A stretch of DNA of 64,000 nt from Carnobacterium sp. CP1 (GTDB lineage Bacteria; Bacillota; Bacilli; Lactobacillales; Carnobacteriaceae). The notes under the pieces are model-generated. The model made no database searches and had not been told where the DNA came from. It saw only the letters and a list, made by a program, of their open reading frames with translations. A program made the translations under genes and the position numbers. The stretch is taken from positions 310,001-374,000 of the forward strand of contig NZ_CP010796.1 of assembly GCF_001483965.1 (NCBI RefSeq), read 5' to 3'. Positions within the stretch are counted from its first letter, which is position 1; each line of letters starts with the position of its first letter. Positions 28,052 through 36,400 of this stretch are shown here, in pieces.

Positions 28052-29489
28052 TCAAGAAAAAATCAAAGAATTGCTTGGGAGTCATTTTGGATATACTTCC
28101 TTTCGTGAAGGCCAAGAAGAAGCCATATTAGCCGCTTTATCAGGAGAAGACACACTTGTGATGCTGCCGACAGGAACAGGCAAATCCATTTGTTACCAAC
28201 TAACCGGTTATTGCTTAAAAGGAATCGTGCTGATTGTTTCTCCGCTCTTATCTTTAATGCAAGACCAAGTAGAACAATTAAAAATGTTTGGTGAAAAAAG
28301 AGTTGCGGCTATCAATAGTTTAATGGATATAAAAGAGAAAGAGTGGGTTTTAAATCATTTAAATCAGTATAAATTCATTTTTCTTTCGCCGGAAATGCTG
28401 CAGCAGCCTTTGTTATTGGAGCGGTTTAAACAGTTGGAAATTGGGTTGATGGCGATCGATGAAGCCCATTGTATTTCACAGTGGGGGATGGATTTCCGTT
28501 TAGATTATTTAGAACTGGGAACGATTCGAAAAACATTGAACTATCCGCTGACAATGGCGTTAACAGCAACAGCAACAGAAACCGTCCGGCAAGAAATACT
28601 CGATTCGCTGTTGCTGGATAAAGATAAAACCAAACAAATAGTGTACTCTGTTGATCGTCCTAATATTGCTTTTTCTGTTGTTGCGTGTCGTCGCAATAAA
28701 GAAAAGAAACTGCTGGAAAAAATTGAACAGCTAAAAAAACCAGGAATCATTTATTTTTCAAGCAAAAAAAAAGCCGATGAAGTTACGGCTTGGCTTAAAG
28801 TGGAAACGCCGTTTGCAGTAGAAAGTTATCATTCTGATATCGAAGGGGATGATAAAATTAAAATTCAGCAACAGTTTATTCAAAATGATATTGACATTAT
28901 TTGTGCGACGAGTGCTTTTGGTATGGGAATCAATAAAGAAAATATTCGTTTTGTTATCCACTATCATTTGCCGGCTAGCATGGAAGCTTATCTTCAAGAG
29001 GTAGGCAGGTGTGGACGTGACGGGAGGCCAAGTATCGCCATCCTACTTTATGAACCAGGCGATCAATTTTTACAAATGCGCTTACATGAAGATGGTTTAC
29101 CAACGCCAGCTATGTTAAACTATGCTTATCGCAATGGAACTGTTTTTGATGGCAGTTGCAGTACGATTCAACAAGAAATTATTGAAAACTATCTTTCTTC
29201 TAAGACTCCTCTTGAAGAAGCTAAGGCCCAAATAATGAGCCGCGAGCTGCAAAAGAAAAGGCAACTTGACTATATGGTTCAATATGCTGAAACAACTTCA
29301 TGCAAAAGAACTCATATACTCTATTATTTCGATGAGACCAGGATAGAAAAGCCTTTAAACTGCTGTTCTAATTGTGGTTTAGATGAAAGTGTCTATTCGG
29401 CTGATCAAGATGAGTTCCTTAGAAATAAGGCAACCACATTTTTAAATTGGAAAAAGACCTTGAATGAACTGTTTTTATTAGAGAATTAA
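28044..29489 (+). CDS. recQ: ATP-dependent DNA helicase RecQ, short form
   Basis: Product of 481 residues. Superfamily-2 motifs are clear: FREGQEEAI, Walker A MLPTGTGKS near 45, the DEAH box in AIDEAHCISQWGMDFR near 135, TATATE near 175, and the motif VI area HYHLPASMEAYLQEVGRCGRDG near 300. A cysteine-containing zinc segment (CKRTHILYYF, CCSNCG) follows near 420-445. There is no HRDC domain, as in B. subtilis RecS. The TTG at 28044 lies 7 bases after AGGAGG and overlaps the previous gene, suggesting coupled translation. Confidence 0.92.
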   Translation: MTNQEKIKELLGSHFGYTSFREGQEEAILAALSGEDTLVMLPTGTGKSICYQLTGYCLKGIVLIVSPLLSLMQDQVEQLKMFGEKRVAAINSLMDIKEKEWVLNHLNQYKFIFLSPEMLQQPLLLERFKQLEIGLMAIDEAHCISQWGMDFRLDYLELGTIRKTLNYPLTMALTATATETVRQEILDSLLLDKDKTKQIVYSVDRPNIAFSVVACRRNKEKKLLEKIEQLKKPGIIYFSSKKKADEVTAWLKVETPFAVESYHSDIEGDDKIKIQQQFIQNDIDIICATSAFGMGINKENIRFVIHYHLPASMEAYLQEVGRCGRDGRPSIAILLYEPGDQFLQMRLHEDGLPTPAMLNYAYRNGTVFDGSCSTIQQEIIENYLSSKTPLEEAKAQIMSRELQKKRQLDYMVQYAETTSCKRTHILYYFDETRIEKPLNCCSNCGLDESVYSADQDEFLRNKATTFLNWKKTLNELFLLEN

Positions 29490-29550
29490 TAGGACAAGAT
29501 GAAACGAAATATGGTACAATAAAAGCGAATTATCTTTAGGAGGAATATTT

Positions 29551-30186
29551 ATGGCGGGGAAAAAATCTAAAAACAATCAAAAAGACGAAATATGGTCTCG
29601 TAAATTTGACGATGAAGATGGCTTAGCGAATGATGAACAGTCAAGGATAGCTCGCAAAAAAGCCAAAGGGGGTATTTCTCCAATATTGACTTCGCTTTTT
29701 ATTTTTTTAGCGCTTCTGATAATTCTGCCAGTAGCGACTTATTTATGGTACACCAACAGCGGTCGTGCTGATGAACTAAAACCTGCTGAAGATAAAATAA
29801 CGATTACGCAAAACAGCAGTACGGAATCAAGTTCTGAAGCGAAAAAATCATCTAGTTCATCAAGCGAAGAAAGTTCAGAATCTGTTTCGTCAGAAGAAAG
29901 CAGTATAGCGGAAACGCCGGTTGAATCTGAAGCTGTCATTGAGCAAGAAGAACCAGAACAATCTACTCCAGAAATTATTGAAGAAGCGCCGATCGAAGAG
30001 ACGCCTGAAGTGGAAACACCTGAAGTAGAGACACCAGCAGAAACTGGAAATACATATACTGTTAAAGCTGGCGATAACCTTTACCGGATTGCGTTAAATC
30101 ATGGGATGACAACTGAAGAACTAAAAGCACTGAACGGCATTTCGGGAGATGAAGTCTCTGTGGGTACTGTGTTAAAAGTTAATTAA
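29551..30186 (+). CDS. LysM-domain membrane-anchored protein (YpbE-like)
   Basis: Product of 211 residues. A charged cytosolic start (about 1-43) leads to one membrane helix ([23 protein letters not shown], about 45-68, broken here for length: [13 protein letters not shown] then ILPVATYLW), a Ser/Glu/Pro-rich spacer (about 85-160) and a C-terminal LysM ([19 protein letters not shown] to VGTVLKVN). LysM binds peptidoglycan, so the protein probably tethers membrane and wall. Its place after recQ matches B. subtilis ypbE. AGGAGG precedes the ATG. Confidence 0.82.
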   Translation: MAGKKSKNNQKDEIWSRKFDDEDGLANDEQSRIARKKAKGGISPILTSLFIFLALLIILPVATYLWYTNSGRADELKPAEDKITITQNSSTESSSEAKKSSSSSSEESSESVSSEESSIAETPVESEAVIEQEEPEQSTPEIIEEAPIEETPEVETPEVETPAETGNTYTVKAGDNLYRIALNHGMTTEELKALNGISGDEVSVGTVLKVN

Positions 30187-30207
30187 TGAGAATAGAATAG
30201 GTACTAG

Positions 30208-30232
30208 AAGCCGTCCTTGGACGGCTTTTAGT
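30208..30232 (+). terminator. Intrinsic terminator after the LysM gene
   Basis: A compact GC-rich hairpin, AAGCCGTCC with GGACGGCTT, followed by a short T-rich stretch. Confidence 0.65.
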
Positions 30233-30259
30233 TTGAAAATAGAAAGAAGGCTTATGATA

Positions 30260-30934
30260 ATGGAAAAAAAAATGATGATCGCGATAGACGGTCCAGCTTC
30301 AGCTGGAAAAAGCACGGTAGCTAAAATAGTAGCAAAAGATTTAGGCTATGTTTATTGTGACACAGGAGCTATGTACCGTGCATTGACCTACCAAGCGCTT
30401 CAACAAAAGGTAGATCCAACTGATGAACCTTCTTTGGTGAAACTATTAAAAGAAATCGACATTTCTTTTGAACCTTCTGATGACACACAAAAGGTATTTG
30501 TAAACCAAAAAGAAGTAACTGAAGCTATTAGACAACCAGATGTAACGAACCTTGTTTCTGCAGTAGCTGCACACAGTGAAGTTAGAAAAGAGTTAGTAAA
30601 AAGACAAAAAGAAATCGCTGGACAAGGCGGTGTTGTTATGGATGGCCGTGACATTGGCACAGCTGTTTTACCTAATGCTGAAGTGAAGATATTTTTAGTT
30701 GCAAGTGTCGAAGAGCGAGCTGAAAGACGTCATAAAGAAAACCAGCAAAAGGGAATCGAAACATCGTTAGAGACGCTGAAAAAAGAAATTGCTGATCGTG
30801 ATTACAAAGATTCTCATCGTTCTGCTTCACCTTTGACGCAAGCAAAAGACGCTGTTTTAGTTGATACGACCAGTTTGGATATTCCTCAAGTTGTTCAAAA
30901 AATCAAAGAAGTTATTCAAGAAAAAACGCAGTAA
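30260..30934 (+). CDS. cmk: Cytidylate kinase
   Basis: Product of 224 residues, the family norm. P-loop [14 protein letters not shown] lies at about 8-21, [16 protein letters not shown] near 34, and [20 protein letters not shown] near 125 carries the CMP-binding residues. RHKENQQKG supplies lid arginines and lysines. It phosphorylates CMP and dCMP. The ATG at 30260 sits 9 bases after AGAAGG; ATGs at 30254 and 30272 are possible. It is followed by rpsA as in many bacteria, but through a 344-base spacer with its own promoter. Confidence 0.95.
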   Translation: MEKKMMIAIDGPASAGKSTVAKIVAKDLGYVYCDTGAMYRALTYQALQQKVDPTDEPSLVKLLKEIDISFEPSDDTQKVFVNQKEVTEAIRQPDVTNLVSAVAAHSEVRKELVKRQKEIAGQGGVVMDGRDIGTAVLPNAEVKIFLVASVEERAERRHKENQQKGIETSLETLKKEIADRDYKDSHRSASPLTQAKDAVLVDTTSLDIPQVVQKIKEVIQEKTQ

Positions 30935-30961
30935 TGAAATAATTCCTTTATTAACGTATCT

Positions 30962-31014
30962 TTCTCTTTTTGACCGGTGCCTTACCAGTAATAAAAAAAC
31001 GGTTAAAAAGAGAA
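30962..31014. repeat. 15-bp inverted repeat in the cmk-rpsA spacer
   Basis: TTCTCTTTTTGACCG (30962-30976) is complementary to 31000-31014 except for one G-T pair. The 23-base loop holds an inner GGT/ACC. It lacks a clear T-tail, so its role is open. The remainder of the 344-base spacer shows only the rpsA promoter and leader. Confidence 0.6.
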
Positions 31015-31045
31015 TGTGCTACATTGATTTTGAAAGCACTTTCCT

Positions 31046-31073
31046 TTGAAAAAGCAATGATAAGCGGTATAAT
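31046..31073 (+). promoter_or_regulatory. Promoter of rpsA
   Basis: TTGAAA at 31046-31051 and TATAAT at 31068-31073 with a 16-base spacer. The transcript would have a leader of about 200 bases. A cre-like sequence, TGAAAGCACTTTCC at 31031-31044 (12 of 14 consensus positions by eye), lies just upstream. Confidence 0.65.
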
Positions 31074-31278
31074 GATAGTAGACTTATGCTGTGCCTTAGC
31101 TAATTGCTTTTATTTTTTTGATCATACCAAGCAAGGGAAAACCAACGAAGTTTATTGATCAATAAATTAAGCTGAAGCAGCAGATTACAATCCATCAGGT
31201 GTTTTGGTGGCAATATTTTAAAAAATTAGTTAAAATAGATGAAGAATAGTTATTTGGCTAAATTAGGAGGACAAAAAC

Positions 31279-32511
31279 ATGACAGATCATACAGACAATC
31301 ACGAAGTATCAGAACAAGAGTCAATGATGGACGCGTTAAACAGCGTACAAGAAATCCACATTGGGGATACTGTTCAAGGCGAAATATTAAAAATTCAAGA
31401 TAATAAACAAGCTATCGTTGGAATCATCGGAGGCGGCGTTGAAGGGGTTATCCCAAACAATGAGTTATCAGCAGCTCCTTTTGAAGATGTTACCGAAATC
31501 GTCAACGTCGGAGATGTCGTAGATTTAGTTGTTATCAAAGAAATCAAAGATAAAGAAAATGGCAGCTACCTGCTATCAAAACGCCGTATTGACGCGAAAA
31601 AAGTATGGGAAAAAATCCAAACAGATTATGAAAATGGAACAATTATCGAAGCACCGGTTAAAGAAGTTGTTAAAGGCGGCTTAGTCGTAGACGCAGGAGT
31701 GCGTGGGTTTGTGCCTGCATCAATGGTAGATGTTCACTTTGTTGATGATTTTTCAAGCTACAAAGGACAAACATTAGCCTTTAAGATCATGGAAATCGAA
31801 CCAAGTGAAAATCGATTGATACTTTCTCATAAAGCTGTTTTGCAAGCTGAAAATGAAATCAAGAAAAAAGAAGTTATGAAAAACCTGACAGAAGGAGAGA
31901 CCGTTAAAGGGAAAGTTGCTCGTTTAACTAACTTTGGGGCTTTCATTGATCTTGGTGGTGTGGATGGTTTGGTTCATATTTCTCAACTATCGTACGAACA
32001 TGTTAAAAATCCTGCTGATGTATTATCTGTGGGAGAAGAAGTCGACGTTAAAATTCTTTCTGTTAACGAAGAAGAAGGACGTATTTCGTTGTCTATCAAA
32101 GATACACTACCAGGACCATGGGACAATATTGAAGAACGTGCAGCTGTTGGTTCAGTCTTAGACGGTACAGTCAAACGATTAACGAGCTTTGGTGCATTTG
32201 TGGAAGTTTTCCCTGGAGTAGAAGGATTGGTTCATATTTCTCAAATTTCGCATAACCACATTGCAACACCGCATGAGGTCTTGAGCGAAGGGCAAGAAAT
32301 TAAAGTGAAAGTTCTGGATGTTAATCCTACTGATCAACGCTTATCTTTAAGCATTAAAGCCTTAGAAGAAAAACCATTCCAAGAAGCAAAAGAAGAAACA
32401 ACCGATTACCAAATGCCGGAATCAGATACTGGATTTACTTTAGGAGATATTCTAGGCGATCAATTGTCAGATATCACTTCTGATGTAGAAGATACTAAAG
32501 AAGAAAAATAA
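31279..32511 (+). CDS. rpsA: 30S ribosomal protein S1 homologue, four S1 domains
   Basis: Product of 410 residues with four S1 OB-folds at about 25-95, 110-180, 195-270 and 285-355. The last two show the strongest pattern (GKVARLTNFGAFIDLGGVDG, GLVHISQLS; TSFGAFVEVFPGVEGLVHIS). An acidic tail of about 50 residues follows. Firmicute versions have four rather than six domains and bind mRNA, though their ribosomal role is weaker than in E. coli. AGGAGG precedes the ATG by 9 bases. Confidence 0.94.
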   Translation: MTDHTDNHEVSEQESMMDALNSVQEIHIGDTVQGEILKIQDNKQAIVGIIGGGVEGVIPNNELSAAPFEDVTEIVNVGDVVDLVVIKEIKDKENGSYLLSKRRIDAKKVWEKIQTDYENGTIIEAPVKEVVKGGLVVDAGVRGFVPASMVDVHFVDDFSSYKGQTLAFKIMEIEPSENRLILSHKAVLQAENEIKKKEVMKNLTEGETVKGKVARLTNFGAFIDLGGVDGLVHISQLSYEHVKNPADVLSVGEEVDVKILSVNEEEGRISLSIKDTLPGPWDNIEERAAVGSVLDGTVKRLTSFGAFVEVFPGVEGLVHISQISHNHIATPHEVLSEGQEIKVKVLDVNPTDQRLSLSIKALEEKPFQEAKEETTDYQMPESDTGFTLGDILGDQLSDITSDVEDTKEEK

Positions 32512-32534
32512 TTAACGTTAATGTAAAAAAATCT

Positions 32535-32571
32535 GACATGTGGTGTAATTGAGCCGCATGTCGTTTTTTTT
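32535..32571 (+). terminator. Intrinsic terminator after rpsA
   Basis: GACATGTGG (32535-32543) pairs with CCGCATGTC (32554-32562, one G-T pair), followed by a run of eight T residues. Confidence 0.85.
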
Positions 32572-32712
32572 GTCTTAAAATGAGAATCATCTTAAAAAAA
32601 AGCTTGGATTTTATTGTTTTAACCGGTTTCTTTCAGCAAAAGCTTGCAAGTTCAAGCTTTGTTCTATAAACTAACTAAAAGAATAAGAAATAAAAAGAAG
32701 GAGGCTAAAGCA

Positions 32713-34026
32713 ATGGCAAAACCAGTTATCGCCATCGTTGGTCGTCCAAATGTAGGCAAATCAACTATTTTTAACCGGATCGTTGGAGAACGTATTTCAA
32801 TCGTCGAAGATATTTCAGGTGTAACGCGTGATCGTATTTACGCTCCAGCTGAATGGTTAGGAAAAGAATTTAATGTGATTGATACCGGTGGAATTGACAT
32901 AGGGGATGAACCATTCCTTGACCAAATTAAATACCAAGCAGAAATTGCAATGGAAGAAGCAGATGTCATTATTTTTATCACAAGCGGCAGAGAAAGTGTA
33001 ACTGATGCAGATGAAAATGTAGCAAAAATATTATACCGTACCAATAAGCCTGTTTTGTTAGCTGTTAATAAAGTAGACAATCCAGAAATGCGCAGCGAAA
33101 TTTTTGATTTTTATACTTTAGGTTTAGGAGAACCATTTCCTCTATCAGGAAGTCACGGATTAGGGATAGGCGATTTGTTGGATGCAGCAATCAGCCATTT
33201 TCCGGAAGAAACAGAAGAAGAAGATGATGAATCTGTTATTAAATTTAGTTTGATTGGAAGACCTAACGTTGGAAAATCTTCCATTATAAATGCCATGTTA
33301 GGTGAAGAACGTGTTATCGTTTCTGATATTGCTGGAACGACTCGGGATGCTATTGATACCGAATTTGTGGATGAAGATGGAACTGAATTCGTGATGATCG
33401 ATACAGCTGGAATGAGGAAACGCGGTAAAGTCTATGAAACGACAGAAAAATACAGTGTTTTAAGAGCTTTGAGAGCAATTGAACGTTCTGATGTCGTCCT
33501 TGTAGTGTTAAACGCTGAAGAAGGCATTAGAGAACAAGATAAGAAGGTCGCGGGTTATGCTCACGAAGCCGGTAAAGGTGTTATTATCGTTGTCAATAAA
33601 TGGGATACTCTTGAAAAAGATAACAGTACTATGAAAGATTTTGAAAATGATATCCGTAAAGAATTTGCTTACTTGAGTTATGCTCCAATCGTATTCGTTT
33701 CAGCATTGACCAAACAACGTTTGAATAAACTGCCCGAAGTTATCAAACGCGTTAGTGCCAATCAAAGATTGCGTATTCAATCTTCAGTCTTAAACGATGT
33801 GATCATGGATGCGGTAGCAATGAACCCGACACCGACGGATAAAGGCAAACGCTTAAGAATTTACTATGCAACTCAAGTGGCGATAAAACCACCTACTTTT
33901 GTTGTGTTTGTGAATGAGCCGGAAATGATGCACTTTTCATATGCTCGTTTCCTTGAAAATCGAATCCGTGATACCTTCGTATTTGAAGGAACGCCTATTC
34001 GAATCCTTACTCGTCGCCGGAAATAA
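32713..34026 (+). CDS. der: Ribosome-assembly GTPase Der (EngA)
   Basis: Product of 437 residues with two tandem GTPase domains, each with a GRPNVGKS P-loop (residues 10-17 and about 184-191), DTGG/DTAG switch II and NKxD motifs (NKVD, NKWD). The C-terminal KH-like domain (about 355-437) ends RILTRRRK. It acts in 50S subunit assembly. AAGGAGG lies 9 bases before the ATG; an open frame from 32644 extends upstream without a ribosome site. A small inverted repeat, AAAGCTTG/CAAGCTTT, lies at 32638-32660. Confidence 0.97.
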   Translation: MAKPVIAIVGRPNVGKSTIFNRIVGERISIVEDISGVTRDRIYAPAEWLGKEFNVIDTGGIDIGDEPFLDQIKYQAEIAMEEADVIIFITSGRESVTDADENVAKILYRTNKPVLLAVNKVDNPEMRSEIFDFYTLGLGEPFPLSGSHGLGIGDLLDAAISHFPEETEEEDDESVIKFSLIGRPNVGKSSIINAMLGEERVIVSDIAGTTRDAIDTEFVDEDGTEFVMIDTAGMRKRGKVYETTEKYSVLRALRAIERSDVVLVVLNAEEGIREQDKKVAGYAHEAGKGVIIVVNKWDTLEKDNSTMKDFENDIRKEFAYLSYAPIVFVSALTKQRLNKLPEVIKRVSANQRLRIQSSVLNDVIMDAVAMNPTPTDKGKRLRIYYATQVAIKPPTFVVFVNEPEMMHFSYARFLENRIRDTFVFEGTPIRILTRRRK

Positions 34027-34150
34027 TTCATTCTTATCATGAGTTTGAAAAAGCAAAGAAAGTATTTTAACACATTTAGTAAAGTGGTTCAAATAAATAT
34101 GAAGATAAAAAGAAAAAGCAGATAAAATGCAATGAAATTGGTTAAATACA

Positions 34151-34179
34151 TTGCAGTATCAGCATTTGTATGATATCTT
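34151..34179 (+). promoter_or_regulatory. Putative hup promoter
   Basis: TTGCAG at 34151-34156 and TATCTT at 34174-34179 with a 17-base spacer, giving a leader of roughly 135 bases. Confidence 0.45.
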
Positions 34180-34227
34180 TTTAAATGAAATGTCATTTAG
34201 AAAATCTAATGTAGCATTTCGCATTGA

Positions 34228-34254
34228 TTCATTTTTGGACCACTCAAAAATGAA
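34228..34254 (+). repeat. Perfect 10-bp hairpin in the hup leader
   Basis: TTCATTTTTG (34228-34237) pairs with CAAAAATGAA (34245-34254) over a 7-base loop, 67 bases before the hup start. It has no T-tail, so it is not a terminator on this strand. Confidence 0.55.
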
Positions 34255-34320
34255 ATTATGATGTTTATTTGCTTCTTAAAAAAAGCATCTATTCTTCTTT
34301 TCGAGGGAGGTGAAATATAC

Positions 34321-34596
34321 ATGGCTAACAAAGCAGAATTAATCGAAAACGTTGCTTCTTCAACAGGCTTAACTAAAAAAGATGCAACTGCAGCAGTAGA
34401 TGCAGTTTTTGAATCTATTCAAACAACCTTAAGTGAAGGTGAAAAAGTTCAAATCATCGGTTTTGGTAACTTTGAAGTTCGCGATCGTGCTGCACGTAAA
34501 GGTCGTAACCCTCAAACAGGGGAAGAAATCCAAATCGCTGCAAGTAAAGTACCTGCGTTCAAACCAGGCAAAGCGCTTAAAGATGCAGTTAAATAA
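34321..34596 (+). CDS. hup: HU family DNA-binding protein
   Basis: Product of 91 residues, the normal HU length, beginning [20 protein letters not shown]. The DNA-intercalating arm is [14 protein letters not shown]-like at 55-68, ending in [15 protein letters not shown]. It is the main nucleoid protein. A GGGAGG site lies before the ATG; the in-frame extension from 34258 precedes that site and is rejected. Confidence 0.97.
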   Translation: MANKAELIENVASSTGLTKKDATAAVDAVFESIQTTLSEGEKVQIIGFGNFEVRDRAARKGRNPQTGEEIQIAASKVPAFKPGKALKDAVK

Positions 34597-34616
34597 TACA
34601 TGACTTAGAACCCTTG

Positions 34617-34653
34617 AGAAATCAAGGGTTCTTGTTGTTTTTAGAGGTTAAGT
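34617..34653 (+). terminator. Intrinsic terminator of hup
   Basis: AGAACCCTTGA (34617-34627) pairs perfectly with TCAAGGGTTCT (34632-34642) over a GAAA tetraloop, followed by a T-rich tail. Confidence 0.85.
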
Positions 34654-34709
34654 ATTTCAATGAATAGCAAATACGAGCAGAAATTTATTATCCGCGAGCT
34701 TCAAGTTGT

Positions 34710-34960
34710 TCAATAATAGTAGGTATCATAAAATTTGTGACGTGAGTAGTGAGTATAGATACGATTCGTAATTTCAGTATCTTTATGATCAACGCAATCC
34801 ATGAAGGCTTTTATCGGTGTGTTTCTTTCGGATAATAAGGAGGTATGAGAGAGCCTGAAATATGAAAGGGTAATTCTTGCCATCTAGTCTAACTTGCTCA
34901 CCAGTCCTTTGTATATGGCCAAAGCAGCTAGGTTTCGAATTCGAGACGGTATATTTTTTT
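34710..34960 (-). pseudogene. Degenerate tyrosine recombinase (phage-type integrase) remnant
   Basis: On the complement, the open stretch 34883-34710 (57 residues) reads as the C-terminal end of an integrase: ITLSYFRLSHTSLL replaces the usual FRHTHASLL box, TPIKAFMDCVDHKDTEIT replaces the GHKDTEIT segment, and NRIYTHYS keeps the catalytic Tyr. The first Arg and His of the His-x-x-Arg motif are damaged, an in-frame stop sits just upstream, and beyond about 34960 no recombinase similarity is readable. The rest of 34654-35157 holds no gene I can support. This looks like a fossil of an old mobile element. Confidence 0.7.
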
Positions 34961-35157
34961 TGTTAACTGTATACGAGAATTAATGGTTCTCTCTATTGCG
35001 AGGACCGAATTTTCTTTTATAATCTCTACATACGTTTATAAGCCTTCATTCCAGCAATCAGACAATTAAATTTACGATTATCTGTGTCGGATAATTTAGT
35101 ATCGGGCAACTAGAAAAAATTAGTCTATTAATCAATAAAGAGCCAGAACAAAAAAAT

Positions 35158-35228
35158 CAAATAAAAATACACTTCCAAACTCTAGAATGTCCGAATGGCA
35201 TTAGAAGTAGGAGTGTATTTTTTATTTG
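35158..35228. terminator. Large hairpin, terminator of the leftward lipoprotein gene
   Basis: About 19 bases at 35158-35176 pair with 35210-35228 with few mismatches, and the loop pairs further (TCTAGAATG against CATTAGA). A T-rich tail on the complement suits the leftward gene. Confidence 0.7.
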
Positions 35229-35282
35229 AGAAAAAGGTATTTCAGAAAGTGATTGTTTTAAACAGTCGCTCTAAAAATTAAT

Positions 35283-35789
35283 TTAGTTCGGTTCTGCTTC
35301 ATAAGTACCGTCTTTATAAATTTTATAGAGACCTACAGTTCCAGAACCGCCTTGCTCTCGTAAGGATTGACTCACTAGTCTTAATGTGTAAGAATCTTCA
35401 TCTGAGTCTAAAAGTCCATAGACGATGTCAGTGTTATCTGCTTCTATTCCAGTTTCCTCTTTGATGAAATTAAAAGCCTCTTCTTCAGAATTGATTACAT
35501 TTTCTGATGTACTTGAAGAGCTTTCTGCTGGATCTTCCGAACTACTGGTACTTGTTGTATCGCTTTGTGCAACAGAAGATTGTATAGAAGACTCATTTTC
35601 AGAAACGATTGCATTTTCCGATGTGCTCGAAGAACTTTCTGCTGAACCTTCCGAACTACTGGTATTCGTTGTATCGCTTTGTGCAACAGAGGATTGTGTA
35701 GAAGTTTCTTCGTTCTCATTGCTAGTATCGCAACTGGTTAAAATAAATAAACCCAACAGCATAGTGATGGTAATGCTTAGTTTTTTCAT
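35283..35789 (-). CDS. Lipoprotein with duplicated Ser/Thr/Glu-rich segment
   Basis: Product of 168 residues. A signal peptide MKKLSITITMLLGLFI runs into the lipobox LTSC at about residue 20. Residues of about 30-105 are two copies of a 31-residue Ser/Thr/Glu-rich unit (SSVAQSDTT.TSSSE..AESSSST). The C-terminal 65 residues (EEEAFNFIKEETGIEADN, GGSGTVGLYKIYKDGTYE) look like a small folded domain common in lactic-acid-bacterium lipoproteins. It is probably anchored outside the membrane; function unknown. The ATG at 35789 follows AGGAGAAGGAG. Confidence 0.75.
   Translation of the reverse strand: MKKLSITITMLLGLFILTSCDTSNENEETSTQSSVAQSDTTNTSSSEGSAESSSSTSENAIVSENESSIQSSVAQSDTTSTSSSEDPAESSSSTSENVINSEEEAFNFIKEETGIEADNTDIVYGLLDSDEDSYTLRLVSQSLREQGGSGTVGLYKIYKDGTYEAEPN
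35498..35704 (-). repeat. Two 93-bp repeats inside the lipoprotein gene
   Basis: Units at 35498-35590 and 35612-35704 are about 90% identical by eye, with starts 114 bases apart. They encode the duplicated Ser-rich segment and could expand or contract by recombination. Confidence 0.8.
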
Positions 35790-36330
35790 TTTTTCTCCTT
35801 CTCCTTTCCTAATTAGGAATAAGTTTAAAAGCAAATGACGTAAACCAATCTGTTAATCAATCTTAGTATATTACTATCTTAACATTAACAATATACTATT
35901 CAAATAATTGAATTCGCTTACTTGTTCAATGTTGACTTACTATAATTCTTCTCAAAAATCCACGTATGATTTTATGGCATCAACTATTCTTCCGGTCTAA
36001 ACGGGTTCTATTCTTAAGTGAACCGGGTATTTTTTTGTATACATAAATACTCTCCAAGGATATGGCTAAGCAGAGGTAAAAAGTTGTGGTGTACGTTTTA
36101 AAACCAGCAAATAACTGACTAGCAATTTTATTCAGCAAGCTTACATTGAGCAGGTAATTTATTAAAATTTAAAGGCTGGAAAAACTAATTTAAATTGGGG
36201 TAAGGGTAGGGTTGAACGGATTAATGTTATTAGAAAAATACGGTTAAATAAAAAAGAGTTAAAAGAGGTCTGCTAAAAATCAAATTTTTTGGATGGTTTT
36301 TAAAGAAAACTTTAATAATAAAGCGCTGTC
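35790..36330. other. Intergenic region without recognised genes
   Basis: No supported coding sequence. It must hold the leftward lipoprotein promoter. A weak terminator-like feature, GGTTC/GAACC with a following T-run, lies at about 36003-36038. The remainder is AT-rich and unassigned. Confidence 0.6.
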
Positions 36331-36360
36331 TTCACAATTGAAACAAAGATGTGGTAAAAT
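36331..36360 (+). promoter_or_regulatory. Putative promoter of ypiA-ypiB
   Basis: TTCACA at 36331-36336 and TAAAAT at 36355-36360, 18 bases apart, 40 bases before the coding start. Confidence 0.5.
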
Positions 36361-36400
36361 GAAAGTGAATGAATGCGAATGAGAAAGGTAGATTAATTAA

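Noticed and set aside
30861-31158. Two overlapping 62-residue frames in the cmk-rpsA spacer
   Set aside because: They run across the inverted repeat and rpsA promoter, lack ribosome sites and resemble no protein.
35425-35838. 137-residue rightward frame opposite the lipoprotein gene
   Set aside because: It is the complement of the Ser-rich repeats; the lipobox and ribosome site support the leftward frame.
36003-36038. Terminator-like hairpin with T-run in the 35.8-36.4 kb gap
   Set aside because: Only 5 bp pair cleanly and no rightward gene precedes it, so it is mentioned but not called.
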